DNA from: JBBQER01 sp052148155
GTDB lineage: Bacteria > Actinomycetota > Acidimicrobiia > IMCC26256 > PALSA-610
NCBI GenBank assembly: GCA_052148155.1
Contig: JBKQIY010000019.1
Location: forward strand, 1-64,000
DNA: 64,000 nucleotides
Direction of reading: 5' to 3'
This document shows, piece by piece, positions 17,938 to 27,414 of this stretch; within the stretch, counting starts at the first letter, position 1; each line of letters opens with the position of its first letter. The notes beneath the pieces were generated by a model. It saw only the letters and a program-made list of their open reading frames with translations, searched no databases and had not been told where the DNA came from. A program made the translations under genes and the position numbers.

Positions 17938-19218
17938 ATGGGGTGGGACTTCTCTACCGAACCCGAGTTCCAGCAGAAGCTCGATTGGGTCGAGCAGTTC
18001 TGCCGGGAAGAGGTGGAACCGCTCGAGTACGTGTTCCCTTATGCCGTGCGGTCGCGGGACCCGAAGATCAAAGCGTTGGTGAAGGGTTTACAAGATCAAG
18101 TCAAGGCTCAGGGATTGTGGGCGATCTTCCTCGACGAGGATCTCGGCGGACCCGGCTACGGGCAGCTCAAGCTCGGACTGCTCAACGAGATCCTCGGCCG
18201 CTTCCCGTCGGCGCCCCAAATGTTCGGAGCGGCCGCCCCGGACACCGGCAACATGGAGATGCTGGCCGCGTACGGCACCGACGATCAAAAGGAGCGATGG
18301 CTCAAGCCGATGCTTAACCAGGAGCTCTGGTCGGCCTACTCGATGACCGAGCCCCAGGGCGGATCAGATCCGAACTTGTTCAGGACACACGCGGTGCGTG
18401 ACGGCGACGAATGGGTCATCACGGGCGAGAAGTGGTTCACCAGCGCGGGGCGGGTAGCGGACATCCTCTTCGTCATGTGCACGAACGGCATGTTCGTCGT
18501 GCCTCGCGAGACGCGCGGCGTCGAGATCCAGCCCGAGCCTCGCAACCACAACCACATCATCTACAACGAGGTCCGAGTCCCCATCGACCACCTGCTTGGT
18601 CCGGAGAACGGCGCCAAGGTGCTCGCTCAGCGCCGCCTGGGCGGCGGCCGGATCCACCACGCAATGCGCACCATCGCCCAATGCAAACTTGCCTTTGACA
18701 TGATGTGCGAGCGGGCCTTGAGCCGCGAGTCGCACGGTAAGACAATCGCCGAACACCAGATGGTGCAAGAGAAGATCGCCGACTCCTACGCGGCGATCCG
18801 GATGCTGCGCTTGTTTGTCCTCGAAACGGCATGGAAGATCGACAACTCAAGCACCCAAGAAACCCGGACCGACATCGCGGCGGTGAAGTACACGATGGCC
18901 AAGGTGCTCCGCGAAGTGTCGTTCAATGCCCTGCATATCCTCGGCTCGCTCGGCACGACCAACCTCACTCCACTGCAAGCCATGTACGCAGGCGCACCCA
19001 CCATGGGCATCGCGGACGGCGTCGACGAGGTGCACAAGGCCACCGTCGCCCGCAATGTCCTCAAGGCTTATCGTCCGCACGAGGGCAACTGGCCGACCGA
19101 GTACTTCCCCGCCAAACGCGAGAAGGCTCGGGAAAAGTTCGAGCCGCTCTTCCAGGCAGATCCTGAACTGCGTGCCCTGGCCGACGGCTACGCGAAGTAC
19201 CTTGCTCGCCGCGTCTGA
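17938..19218 (+). CDS. Acyl-CoA dehydrogenase family protein (ACAD10/11-like)
   Basis: A 426-residue flavoprotein of the acyl-CoA dehydrogenase superfamily, catalysing alpha,beta-dehydrogenation of an acyl-CoA with FAD. Visible marks: AYSMTEPQGGSDP (the FAD and substrate loop YxMTEPxxGSD), WVITGEKWFTSAG, and the C-terminal helical bundle with ALHILGSLGTTNLTPL and IADGVDEVHK near the catalytic-base region. Length and the DGVDEVHKATVARNVLK ending fit the ACAD10/11-like bacterial group often annotated for medium- or long-chain or hydroxylated acyl-CoAs. ATG 17938 has AGGGGG seven bases upstream. The next gene, an amine oxidase, is 51 bases downstream on the same strand, so co-transcription is possible. 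Confidence 0.88.
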   Translation: MGWDFSTEPEFQQKLDWVEQFCREEVEPLEYVFPYAVRSRDPKIKALVKGLQDQVKAQGLWAIFLDEDLGGPGYGQLKLGLLNEILGRFPSAPQMFGAAAPDTGNMEMLAAYGTDDQKERWLKPMLNQELWSAYSMTEPQGGSDPNLFRTHAVRDGDEWVITGEKWFTSAGRVADILFVMCTNGMFVVPRETRGVEIQPEPRNHNHIIYNEVRVPIDHLLGPENGAKVLAQRRLGGGRIHHAMRTIAQCKLAFDMMCERALSRESHGKTIAEHQMVQEKIADSYAAIRMLRLFVLETAWKIDNSSTQETRTDIAAVKYTMAKVLREVSFNALHILGSLGTTNLTPLQAMYAGAPTMGIADGVDEVHKATVARNVLKAYRPHEGNWPTEYFPAKREKAREKFEPLFQADPELRALADGYAKYLARRV

Positions 19219-19269
19219 AATCTTGTCTCAGGGGACCCTGCACGGTCGCGCGACGGCGGAACGCGGGCG

Positions 19270-20328
19270 GTGACATCCGCTGGTGATCGCGGCCCTCGCG
19301 GTGTGCTCCGCGGGCGTGATCGTGTCAACCGAACGGCAACGACGCAGGCAGACGTCGTGATCGTTGGTGGTGGACTTCTCGGTCTGTCGACGGCGTGGGC
19401 GCTGCGCGGCCAGCGCGACGTATTGGTGCTGGAGCGAGACACGGTCGGAAGTGCGCGCAGTGGGTCTCACGGTCCGACGCGCATCTTCCGGGTGGGCTAC
19501 GTCGACCCGCGTTACGTCGCAATGGCGCTGCGCGCCGCGGAGCAGTGGCGTGTCCTCGAGACCGAAGCCGGCGTGCAGCTGCTGTACCCGGCGCCGCAGC
19601 TCACGTTTGGGCCCGGAGCCGACGCGGTGTGCAACGCTCTCGTGGCGGCTGGGGTGCCGGTCGAGCGCATCACTGGCGCGGCGATCGAGCGGCGGTTCCC
19701 CGCCTTCTCAGGGCGGGGTGACGCGCTGTTGGAAATGTCCTCAGCTGTGATCGCCGCCGATCGCACGTTGGCGACGTTGTGTGTCGAATCCGGAGCGATG
19801 CTACGAGAGCACGTATGCGTGGAGCGGCTCGACGCTCACCACGTCGAGACTGCGAACGAGATCATCGAGGCGCGAACGGTGGTCGTGTGTGCCGGACCGT
19901 GGACCCGTTCCCTGGTCCCGGCGATCGCGACGACAACGACGTTAGAACACGTTGGCTATGTGCGTGCGGGCGACGCGATGCCGATCTTCATCGATTTTTC
20001 CGAGCCTGTTGTCTACGGACTTCCGACTCCCGGCTCCGACCTCTACAAGGTCGCGGTGCACCACGGTGGGACCGCTCTCGATCTCGACACCGACTTCGGT
20101 CCTGATGCCGCCGCGGTTGCCGCGCTGCAAGATGCGATCGCGCACTGGCTGCCCGACACTGACCTCGTGCAGGTCGACGTCTGTCCGTACGACAACACGG
20201 CCGACGAAAACTTCATCGTGCAGCGGATCGACGGGATCGTCGTCGGCGCGGGGACGTCCGGACACGCCTTCAAGTTCGGCCCGCTGCTCGGCCAGCAGCT
20301 CGCCGAGCTCGTGCTCGACGTCTCCTGA
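19270..20328 (+). CDS. FAD-dependent amine oxidase, monomeric sarcosine oxidase family
   Basis: A D-amino-acid-oxidase-fold flavoenzyme of up to 352 residues. The Rossmann motif is ADVVIVGGGLLGLSTAWAL. The FAD-binding SGSHGPTRIFR follows, as in sarcosine and N-methyltryptophan oxidases. CPYDNTADENF aligns with the CMYTNTPDEHF segment that carries the covalent-FAD cysteine (Cys305 here), and SGHAFKFGPLLGQ is the conserved C-terminal FAD contact. It should oxidatively N-demethylate a small secondary amino acid, giving H2O2 and formaldehyde; the exact substrate is uncertain. GTG 19270 or GTG 19303 may be the start. It is short by about 30 residues compared with typical sarcosine oxidase (about 385). 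Confidence 0.82.
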   Translation: MTSAGDRGPRGVLRGRDRVNRTATTQADVVIVGGGLLGLSTAWALRGQRDVLVLERDTVGSARSGSHGPTRIFRVGYVDPRYVAMALRAAEQWRVLETEAGVQLLYPAPQLTFGPGADAVCNALVAAGVPVERITGAAIERRFPAFSGRGDALLEMSSAVIAADRTLATLCVESGAMLREHVCVERLDAHHVETANEIIEARTVVVCAGPWTRSLVPAIATTTTLEHVGYVRAGDAMPIFIDFSEPVVYGLPTPGSDLYKVAVHHGGTALDLDTDFGPDAAAVAALQDAIAHWLPDTDLVQVDVCPYDNTADENFIVQRIDGIVVGAGTSGHAFKFGPLLGQQLAELVLDVS

Positions 20329-21127
20329 CACCCGCGTTCGGTGCGCAGCGAGGGCGGCGCGAACGTGGTGCGGTCGCCAGCTTCAGCTGAGTCATCTGAC
20401 CTCGGTGGCGGACCAAGCCATCACGGTGGCGTGCCCTGTCCATCGTCGGCCGGTCCGGCAGGTTACGCGGCGCGGCCGATTTGGCGTGCAGCGGCGAGCA
20501 TCGTCCGTGATCGCATGTCACACGATGGCCGCGGTCCCACACGCGGTTGACGGCTCGATCGATCCGGCGAGCAGGACACGCACGGTGCGCATCGTCTACT
20601 GCCAGTGCAGCGAGGTTCTGTCGAGCGGATCGGTCCGCGGCGCTGTCGAAGATCGGCGGCAGAACCCGGGCCGGGGCTCGACGATCACCACGCCAATCCG
20701 GTCAGCGCGGCTTCGGCCCCGCCTACATTTCCAGGAGGGTTTGGCGCCTGGACCCCAGCCCGTCGATCCTGCCGTCGGCGGCGTGGACCAGCGCGGCGCA
20801 CGACTCATCGACCAAACCGGCGCGTGGAGCGCGGAACCTTCCTGACCGTGTCGACGGAGCGTGGCCGCGAAGGCGATCCCAGTCGAACATCCAGCGAGGA
20901 TGGCGGTCCCGTGGTCGCCACCCCGCTCCCCGACGGTCGGGAGGCGGCCAGAACGTGCTCGATACATGCACCGGGCGGCCCTGTGGTGGTTTTCGGGTGC
21001 GGAGGGTTCTTTGTCCTCTAATGTTTGTTGTGGCTGCGCGGGACGAGTACTGCTGCGCAGAGGTGTCACGGACGGTCGGGAGCGTCACGGAGGGTCTGAT
21101 GCCGCGGCACGAGTTAAGGACACTCAC
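20329..21127. other. Intergenic region, no gene seen
   Basis: About 800 bases with only Arg/Pro/Ser-rich frames and no recognisable protein. A direct repeat GTCACGGA(C/G)GGTC occurs twice about 18 bases apart near 21065-21095, just upstream of the next gene's AAGGA ribosome binding site. It could be an operator, but this is speculative. Confidence 0.45.
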
Positions 21128-22204
21128 GTGACCACAAGCGGGCTCGCTTTGAGCGGCTTGTTCGTCTTATTGTCGGTCCTCGTCATTCCGGCATGGCGGA
21201 ACAAGCATCGGTCGGGCACGCATGCCGGTGCGGTGCGCGCACTCTCGCTGCTCGCGCTCGCCGCGGCGACCGCGGCCACAACCTGGCTGACGTGGCAAGT
21301 CGTATCGCTCGGTGTGCATGACACCGGTCCGCAGACCCACGGGCACTCGTTCTTAGGATCGATCTTCGGTGTCCCGGTCATCGTGATTCCGCTTGCCGTT
21401 CTTGTCGCGGTCGTCGGTGTGGCGGAGCTCCTCGCTCGCACCGTCCGCACGGCGCCTGTTCCCTCTTCGTCCGGGTCGGCGCACATGACCGCCGCGACCG
21501 CCGTACCGATTGAGCAGCGATCACGCGATTTGCGCGAGCAGTATCGTCAAGAGCTTGCCGGCGCGGCACCACGTCAAGGCCAGGTTGGATGGCGCGACGC
21601 GAGCGGAAATCGTGAGCTGTTCGGTCGTTTCCGGCACAGGGAAGAGCGAACCCTCGACGCGATCCGGGCAGAGCTCGCCGCCGCGGGTGTCCACTCCCGA
21701 GCCGTACTCGCCGACGCGATAACCCAGATCGAGTCTCGACTGGTCATAGGTCTGGAACAGCACGCGCAAATTCAGGCGTCGACGCTCGCCGCGGTCGGAA
21801 GCTTGCACGAAGCAATGATTGATTCCGCGACGAGTGTGAACCTCGCGCTGGACGGCGTCGCCGAGAGGTGCGCGATGGTTGCGGACCGGATCGAGGCTCA
21901 CAGACTCGAACGGCCTGCGCTCGCTGAGGCTGTCGCGCTGCTTACCCGGCCGGTTGCCATCACACGTGATGTACCGTCCGCGATTGTCCCAGTCGCAGGA
22001 ACCGCGATCGTCGCCGAAGGTGACGTCGTGCCAAACCCGGTGGGGATCAAGCCGGTCGACGAGCGATGGCGCGACCGCGCCAACGAAGGGGACGGAGCGC
22101 TCACATCCGTCCAGCGTCTACGCCAGCGAGCAAAGAACGCGGCAAGGGTCTGGACGCGCGCTCGACCGCGGCCGAGCCGAACTGGGCCCAATCCATCGGC
22201 TTGA
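21128..22204 (+). CDS. Hypothetical membrane protein with long C-terminal cytoplasmic region
   Basis: A 358-residue protein of unknown function. GTG 21128 is supported by AAGGA seven bases upstream. Three hydrophobic helices lie in the first 110 residues (LALSGLFVLLSVLVIPAW, ALSLLALAAATAATTWLTW, GVPVIVIPLAVLVAVVGVA). About 240 polar residues follow, rich in Ala, Glu, Arg and Leu (REQYRQELAG, LDAIRAELAAAGV, VAERCAMVADRIEAHRLE), which look alpha-helical and possibly coiled-coil. The tail is basic (RARPRPSRTGPNPSA). The layout resembles a membrane-tethered coiled-coil or signalling protein, but I recognise no family. Confidence 0.65.
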   Translation: MTTSGLALSGLFVLLSVLVIPAWRNKHRSGTHAGAVRALSLLALAAATAATTWLTWQVVSLGVHDTGPQTHGHSFLGSIFGVPVIVIPLAVLVAVVGVAELLARTVRTAPVPSSSGSAHMTAATAVPIEQRSRDLREQYRQELAGAAPRQGQVGWRDASGNRELFGRFRHREERTLDAIRAELAAAGVHSRAVLADAITQIESRLVIGLEQHAQIQASTLAAVGSLHEAMIDSATSVNLALDGVAERCAMVADRIEAHRLERPALAEAVALLTRPVAITRDVPSAIVPVAGTAIVAEGDVVPNPVGIKPVDERWRDRANEGDGALTSVQRLRQRAKNAARVWTRARPRPSRTGPNPSA

Positions 22205-22903
22205 TTGAAGTCCGCGCAGGACAACTCGTCCTGCGCATCCGTGTATATAGCGAACGAACGGGTGTCGACGATCGAACCGACGCTCGGTGTTCCGCGCCAA
22301 CGCGCCGAGACGTCTTCTCCGGCGAACGCACGTACGGGAGTTGCGTTCGCCGGCCCGGCGGGATTTCGCGGGCGAGTCGGCCAGACCATGCTCTCACCGC
22401 GAGCTCCCGCGATCGTGGCCAGCACCCGGTCCGAATCGGAGTCTTTGTGTGACGATCTGCGCCAGCTCGACAGGGCCTCCCGGCGAGCGGCCAGACCGGG
22501 TTGCGGCCGCCAGGTGTCGATCGGTCAGTTCGAAGAGCTGCTCGAGATTGCCGCCGCGCGCGTCAACTCTTTGGCGTCTTCGACGACTTCTACACGATCT
22601 GCGAATGGCGTGAAGCCGCGGGCGGTCGGCGAGAACCATTGACGTTGACGGCGCGTTCCGCGCTGTGTCGGCGAACGCGGCGTGAACATGCGCTGCCCGC
22701 CGGTGAGACCGTTGCACTCACCGTCCGTTGTGGCTCGCGACGCTCGCCCGCAGGTGTTGTCGAGAGGTCACGACCCCCCACTGTCCGCTTCGGCGGGTCG
22801 TGACGACTACGGGCCGCGAACTCGACGTGAACTTCGAGCCTCGTTCGGTCCCGTACGTTGGTCGAACCTCATCTGTACTGGCCTAGGTGCCGATCAGCTA
22901 ACC
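22205..22903. other. Intergenic region, no gene seen
   Basis: About 700 bases. A plus frame beginning right after the stop (TTG 22205, about 145 codons) has no ribosome binding site and an unconvincing composition, so it is not called. Nothing else is recognisable. Confidence 0.45.
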
Positions 22904-23080
22904 GTGAACAGCGACCTACGCGCCATTGTGGAGTGCCTCCTGACTGCGCACTACTCCGACGTAGAGATCGTCGACTACCTGAAGGGCCCGCTCGGTCTCA
23001 CAGAACACGAAGCAGTCTGCGCCGTACGCGATGCCGCAGGCCTCTCAGTCGCCGAAACTGACGATCCGTCGGCCGTGTAG
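22904..23080 (+). CDS. Small hypothetical acidic protein
   Basis: A 58-residue frame from GTG 22904. It begins VNSDLRAIVECLLTAHYSD and continues VEIVDYLKGPLGL, EHEAVCAVRDAAGLSVAE. It has clear amphipathic helices and protein-like composition, in contrast to the noisy upstream extension of the same frame. No ribosome binding site of note, so it could be leaderless or start elsewhere. The pattern (helix, 'DYLKGPLGL', helix) is suggestive of a small helix-turn-helix-like fold, but no family is recognised. Confidence 0.5.
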   Translation: MNSDLRAIVECLLTAHYSDVEIVDYLKGPLGLTEHEAVCAVRDAAGLSVAETDDPSAV

Positions 23081-23351
23081 CGCACACGTGGCAATCGCGG
23101 CGTGCCGTGCTGGGCGGATCGGTTCGAGCCGGCGGCCCGCGCCCGAGGACGGCGCTGACCCGTAGAGCTTGTTCACCCGCGCGTCTCGATCCTTGGGCGT
23201 GTCGCAAAGCTCATCCGAGGCGAGGATCGCAGCCCACGATGTCCACGTCGTGTTTCACGTGTTCCGCATATTCCTCGGGCGCGGTACGTCACGCTCGTTG
23301 CGATTCGTGTCGCCGCGCAGATGAACCGAAACCTCGAACGAGTCTGCAAGT

Positions 23352-23567
23352 ATGTTCACCATGCGCTACCGGCTACGTGTCGACGCCGTGATCGAAGGTT
23401 CTACCTACGCCGACGCCGTGCGGCGCATCGCGGAGCACTTCACAGCGTGGGCGGACGACACGCCGTCGGATGATCCCGACACGTGGTCTGCGGAGTCGAG
23501 TCTCTCGGCGCCTCACTTCGAGGCTGGAGGCATGATCGAGATCATCCCCGAGGAGCCGATCGCATAA
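23352..23567 (+). CDS. Small hypothetical protein
   Basis: A 71-residue protein (ATG 23352, or ATG 23361 giving MRYRLRVDAVIEG). It opens with a beta-strand-like segment, then an amphipathic helix (YADAVRRIAEHFTAWADD), an acidic loop, and ends EAGGMIEIIPEEPIA. The predicted beta-alpha-beta pattern and balanced composition make it more credible than other small frames nearby. Function unknown, with no obvious operon partner. Confidence 0.5.
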   Translation: MFTMRYRLRVDAVIEGSTYADAVRRIAEHFTAWADDTPSDDPDTWSAESSLSAPHFEAGGMIEIIPEEPIA

Positions 23568-23714
23568 TGAACATCCCCCGGTAGGCAGAGCCGAATGCGA
23601 CCGCCGCGCGTCACGACCTGCCGTCGAGGGATAGCGGTGGGGTGCGACCGCGAGGCGAACGCGCGGGCCCGCAGTCTCGAGCCTACGCAACGTACGTCGC
23701 GCGCGGTGTAGGCG

Positions 23715-24152
23715 TTACCTGAGAGTTGGCGCGACGACGAGCACGGTGCCAAGCGCAGCGCACACGAGACGCTCCTCGTTTTCGACATCGATACGCACAA
23801 CCGCCGTGCGTTTGGTGAGCGAGATGATCTGAGCCCGAGCGTCGAGCACTCCGGTAGTGACGGCGGCGAGGTAGTTGATCTTGAACTCTGTGGTCGCGGC
23901 CCATGCGCCGCGCGAAATCACCGGGTAGAGCACTGTGCCGAGCACGTGATCGCACAACGCGGCGAGGACGCCGCCGTGCAAGTTGCTGAACGGTGTCAAC
24001 AAGTCGTCGCGCACCGTGAGCTGCGCGTGCAAGGTCCCCGGGCCGATCTCGACGTGTTGGATCGCCAGGAACGCCGCGAGACCCCCAGCGGCCGCGGCTG
24101 ATCCCGCCAAGCTGGCAGCGACCTTTGCGTCGTACTGTGGAAACTCAGGCAT
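23715..24152 (-). CDS. PaaI-like hotdog-fold thioesterase
   Basis: A 145-residue acyl-CoA thioesterase-like protein of the hotdog superfamily. The central NLHGGVLAALCDHVLGTVLYP matches the 4-hydroxybenzoyl-CoA/PaaI thioesterase motif (N/HGG, then D in the helix). The following TEFKINYLAAVTTGVLDARAQI and RTAVVRIDVENEERLVCAALGTVLV are the remaining strands. ATG 24152 (MPEFPQYD) is preferred; a longer frame to 24218 has no support. Immediately upstream on the same strand, 16 bases away, lies the end of a decayed dehydrogenase, so the two probably once formed an operon. Confidence 0.8.
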   Translation of the reverse strand: MPEFPQYDAKVAASLAGSAAAAGGLAAFLAIQHVEIGPGTLHAQLTVRDDLLTPFSNLHGGVLAALCDHVLGTVLYPVISRGAWAATTEFKINYLAAVTTGVLDARAQIISLTKRTAVVRIDVENEERLVCAALGTVLVVAPTLR

Positions 24153-24168
24153 CGTCACCGGGCGAGTC

Positions 24169-24420
24169 TTACGCCTCGGGCGCGAGGACTGCATGCACAG
24201 GCGGCACGTCGTCTTCACCTGCCATCACGGACAGGAGGGCACCGACATCGTCGCGACCGGCGACCCGACGCGGGAGTTCCTCGAACGGAAAGCGCCGCGC
24301 CGCCAGCAACTCGAGCGCGTGCGAATAGGCCGCGGCATCGCGTCCAACGCGCCGAGAACGCGAAGCCCCCTTGTCGACAACCTTGTCCGCATCGAACGCC
24401 GTTGTGACGCTCGCGGCTCC
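24169..24420 (-). pseudogene. C-terminal remnant of zinc-type (MDR) alcohol dehydrogenase
   Basis: Only the last 80 or so codons of a medium-chain dehydrogenase can be read, in pieces. These are SVTTAFDADKVVDKG, then in a second frame LRVLGAL, then back to DAAAYSHALELLAARRFPFE with ELPRRVAGRDDVGALL and GEDDVPPVHAVLAPEA before a TAA at 24169. The last pieces resemble the ordinary C-terminus of zinc-dependent alcohol/threonine dehydrogenases. Two frame changes within about 40 bases (around the run of five G on the minus strand) and the missing 5' two-thirds show it is dead. The upstream sequence to 24660 has no recognisable dehydrogenase. Confidence 0.6.
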
Positions 24421-24669
24421 CCGCGTGCCCGCCGAGGCCCCGCTCAGATTGTGGTGTCTTGCCCAGCCCGGGAGTCTGGGGACGCGGCGCCACGATTCAT
24501 GCCACGGCGGCCGACGCCGGGCAAGCGCGCCGGTCGGACGAACGGGCTGTTCCCGAGGCGTCAACCGCGAGCAACCGGTCAGAGAACCCCCAACCGCGGC
24601 GCAGCACGCGGTCCGCAAGCATCCCGGTGACATGGAGGTCCCACGTCGGGCCATGCGATGATGAGGTCG

Positions 24670-26268
24670 ATGAGCGATCGGCCTGAGCTTGATGTCGTAA
24701 TCGTTGGTGCGGGGTTTGCCGGCCTGTACATGCTGCACCGGGCCCGAACGATCGGATTGTCGGCGCGTGCGATCGAGGCGGGCGGCGGCGTGGGTGGCAC
24801 GTGGTACTGGAACCGCTATCCCGGCGCGCGCTGTGACGTGGAGAGCATGGAGTACTCGTACCAGTTCTCCGAGGAGCTCCAGCAGGAATGGGTGTGGACG
24901 GAGCGTTACGCGAGCCAACCCGAAATCCTCGACTACGCGAACCACGTCGCCGACCGCTTCGATCTGCGTCGTGATATCCAGTTCGAGACGCGGGTCGTGT
25001 CCGCCATCTACGACGACGCCGCAGATCGGTGGAGGCTCCGCACCGATGACGGGGGTGAGTTGTCGACGCAGTACCTCGTGATGGCGACCGGTTGCCTGTC
25101 ATCGGCACGTATCCCCGAGTTCCCGGGCCTCGACCGTTTCCACGGTGCCACTTACCACACCGGCAGGTGGCCGCACGAAGGCGTCGATTTCTCAGGCCAA
25201 CACGTCGGCGTGATCGGGACGGGCTCATCCGGCATTCAGTCCATCCCGATCATCGCCCGACAAGCGAGCCGACTCACTGTGTTCCAGCGCACCGCCAGTT
25301 ACTCGATCCCGGCCCGAAACGGGCCCCTCGACGAGGAGGAACAGCGCGCGGTCAAGGATGACTACCGGGCGTTTCGGGCTCGTAACTCGCTCATGCAGAC
25401 CGCGATCGGTTCACGTCTTCCGCTCAACGAGAGCTCGGCGCTTGCGGTCGCGCCCGACGAACAAGTACGGGTGTACGAGACACGTTGGCGACACGGCGGG
25501 TTGCCGTTCCTCGGCGCGTTCTTCGATCTTCTCTTCGACCGCGACGCGAACGAAACGGCGGCCGAGTTCGTGCGGTCGAAAATCCGGGAGATCGTCAAGA
25601 ATCCCGATGTGGCCGACCGGCTGTCGCCGAGAACGGTTATCGGATGTAAGCGGCTCTGCGTCGATACCGACTACTTCGAGACTTTCAACCGCGACAATGT
25701 CGAGCTCATCGACGTGAGCGAGTCGCCTATCGACGAGATCACACAACACGGTTTACGCGTCGCCGGCCGCGAGTTCGAGTTCGATTCGATCGTATTCGCG
25801 ACTGGCTTTGACGCCATGACCGGCGCGTTGCTGAGTATCGACATTCGCGGCCGTGACGGTCGGTCACTCCGGGACGCGTGGGCCGAGGGACCATGCACGT
25901 ATCTCGGTCTGGGCGTCGTGGGGTTCCCGAACCTTTTCACAATCTCCGGTCCGGGCAGTCCGTCGGTACTCACCAACATGATCGTCTCCATCGAACAGCA
26001 CGTGAACTGGATCACCGAATGCATCGCCTACCTGCGAGACCACGGGTATCGTCACATCGAGGTGACAGCCGAAGCTCAGGAAGCATGGGTGACCTACGTG
26101 AACGCGATCGCGGACTTCACACTCTTTCCGTCGTGCAATTCGTGGTATCTCGGCGCCAACATTCCAGGCAAGCCGCGCGTGTTCATGCCGTTACTCGGTT
26201 ACCCGTCCTACGTCGAGAAATGTAACGACGTCGCGGCCAAAAGCTACGAAGGATTCGTCCTTGCGTAG
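24670..26268 (+). CDS. Flavin-containing monooxygenase, type I Baeyer-Villiger family
   Basis: A 532-residue FAD/NADPH monooxygenase. N-terminal FAD Rossmann motif DVVIVGAGFAGLYMLHRA, followed by GVGGTWYWNRYPGARCDVES as in cyclohexanone and cyclopentadecanone monooxygenases. The fingerprint FxGxxxHxxxWP is present as FHGATYHTGRWP. The second dinucleotide site is VGVIGTGSSGIQSIP, and the conserved late motifs IVFATGFDAMTG and NLFTISGPGSPSVLTNM are present. It inserts oxygen into ketones to form esters or lactones, or oxidises S or N. ATGs at 24658, 24661 and 24670 are all in frame; 24670 begins MSDRPELDV and is preferred. Confidence 0.9.
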   Translation: MSDRPELDVVIVGAGFAGLYMLHRARTIGLSARAIEAGGGVGGTWYWNRYPGARCDVESMEYSYQFSEELQQEWVWTERYASQPEILDYANHVADRFDLRRDIQFETRVVSAIYDDAADRWRLRTDDGGELSTQYLVMATGCLSSARIPEFPGLDRFHGATYHTGRWPHEGVDFSGQHVGVIGTGSSGIQSIPIIARQASRLTVFQRTASYSIPARNGPLDEEEQRAVKDDYRAFRARNSLMQTAIGSRLPLNESSALAVAPDEQVRVYETRWRHGGLPFLGAFFDLLFDRDANETAAEFVRSKIREIVKNPDVADRLSPRTVIGCKRLCVDTDYFETFNRDNVELIDVSESPIDEITQHGLRVAGREFEFDSIVFATGFDAMTGALLSIDIRGRDGRSLRDAWAEGPCTYLGLGVVGFPNLFTISGPGSPSVLTNMIVSIEQHVNWITECIAYLRDHGYRHIEVTAEAQEAWVTYVNAIADFTLFPSCNSWYLGANIPGKPRVFMPLLGYPSYVEKCNDVAAKSYEGFVLA

Positions 26269-27354
26269 TCAGATGATCTCTCGTGCGTCGCGGTCCGGCA
26301 GTTCGGGATACGGAGCGAGGGGGAGTGTCTGGTACCAGTAGGCAACCGTCGCGATGTCGTCTCGGAGTTGCAGGTATCGGCCGCCTGACCGCCATCCAAG
26401 GGCCTGCATTGTCACGGCGAGGTCGGTTCGGAATCGGATCGGGTCGGTGAGGTGCCATCGATATAGGCCGAATCGTTGCTGCGACCGGTAGTTGCCGTCG
26501 GGTCGAAGTACCTGCGGCATGCCGGCATACGGCGTCGTGAACTCGGTGTAGTCGCCCCCGACGTCAAAGTTGTAGGAGCCGCAGAAGTAATCCTCGGTGC
26601 CGGTTCCGCAGATCGTCGGAAACGTGTTGTCGCCGTCGATGAAGAACTTCAGCTCGCCCTCGCCCCACCAGCCGGAGTTGTTGACCCCCCACGCGCAATA
26701 CGTTCCGACGTATTGACCTCGACCTCTGACGCCATCGAGGATCGGAACGATGTCACCTTCTCGGACTGGATTCACGCGACGGAACTGCGCACAGAATCGT
26801 CCGGCATCGCCGGGCACATCACAAAGTGAATACGTGATCTGGTAGTAGACGAGCCGTTCGGTCTCGCTCTCGTTGGAGAGAGTGATGCGGGCCCGTCGTT
26901 GGAACGGCATCTCCCAGTAGCAGTTGAAGGCGCGACCGGGATTGACGCACACAGCGAGCGACGAAACTTGGGCGTACTCGCCCCACCCGCAGGCGAAGAA
27001 GTCGCCGACCGGAGATTCGACCGCGGCTTGCGGGTCGTCGTCCCAGTACATTCGCAGGATCTGGTTGCGCCAACTGCCGGTCGGTGTGAGCCAGATGTGT
27101 TGGATCGCACCGGGGCCCTCGATGTCGGCGAGTACGAAGGTCGTGTGCGGAGCGATCGTGACGGACGGGGAGATCTTCCATCCCTGGCCTAGCTCGCGGC
27201 CCGGTCCTGCTCCGGTGCCTTCGGTGGCCGTTCCGCCCCGGCCCTTTTCGCCGGTGAAGTTCTCGGGGCTGATCGACCGGGTCTCGGCATCGGCGAGCCG
27301 CCAGACGTTTCCGAGGCCGACTCCCAATCCGTTCCATGCTTTGTCGTCAGTCAC
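26269..27354 (-). CDS. DUF2961 / glycoside hydrolase family GH172 protein
   Basis: A 361-residue protein matching DUF2961, now GH172 in carbohydrate-active enzyme classification, whose characterised members are D-arabinofuranosidases and difructose-anhydride enzymes. Visible marks: SISPENFTGEKGRGG near the N-terminus, IQHIWLTPTGSW, LRMYWDDD, and the paired acidic motifs GEGELKFFIDGD and CGTGTEDYFCGSYNF, which carry the two conserved glutamates expected at the active site. No signal peptide is seen, so it is probably cytoplasmic. It converges on the monooxygenase with no gap and diverges from the PAS gene. Given actinobacterial arabinan, a D-arabinofuranosidase or related activity is plausible but untested. 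Confidence 0.85.
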   Translation of the reverse strand: MTDDKAWNGLGVGLGNVWRLADAETRSISPENFTGEKGRGGTATEGTGAGPGRELGQGWKISPSVTIAPHTTFVLADIEGPGAIQHIWLTPTGSWRNQILRMYWDDDPQAAVESPVGDFFACGWGEYAQVSSLAVCVNPGRAFNCYWEMPFQRRARITLSNESETERLVYYQITYSLCDVPGDAGRFCAQFRRVNPVREGDIVPILDGVRGRGQYVGTYCAWGVNNSGWWGEGELKFFIDGDNTFPTICGTGTEDYFCGSYNFDVGGDYTEFTTPYAGMPQVLRPDGNYRSQQRFGLYRWHLTDPIRFRTDLAVTMQALGWRSGGRYLQLRDDIATVAYWYQTLPLAPYPELPDRDAREII

Positions 27355-27414
27355 GACCGATGGTCTAGCCCGATTCCGATCCCTGCTGTCGAGGAGCGCT
27401 GCTATAACGAGTCC

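Noticed and set aside
22205..22642. 145-codon plus frame starting with TTG
   Set aside because: No ribosome binding site and random-looking composition directly after a stop codon.
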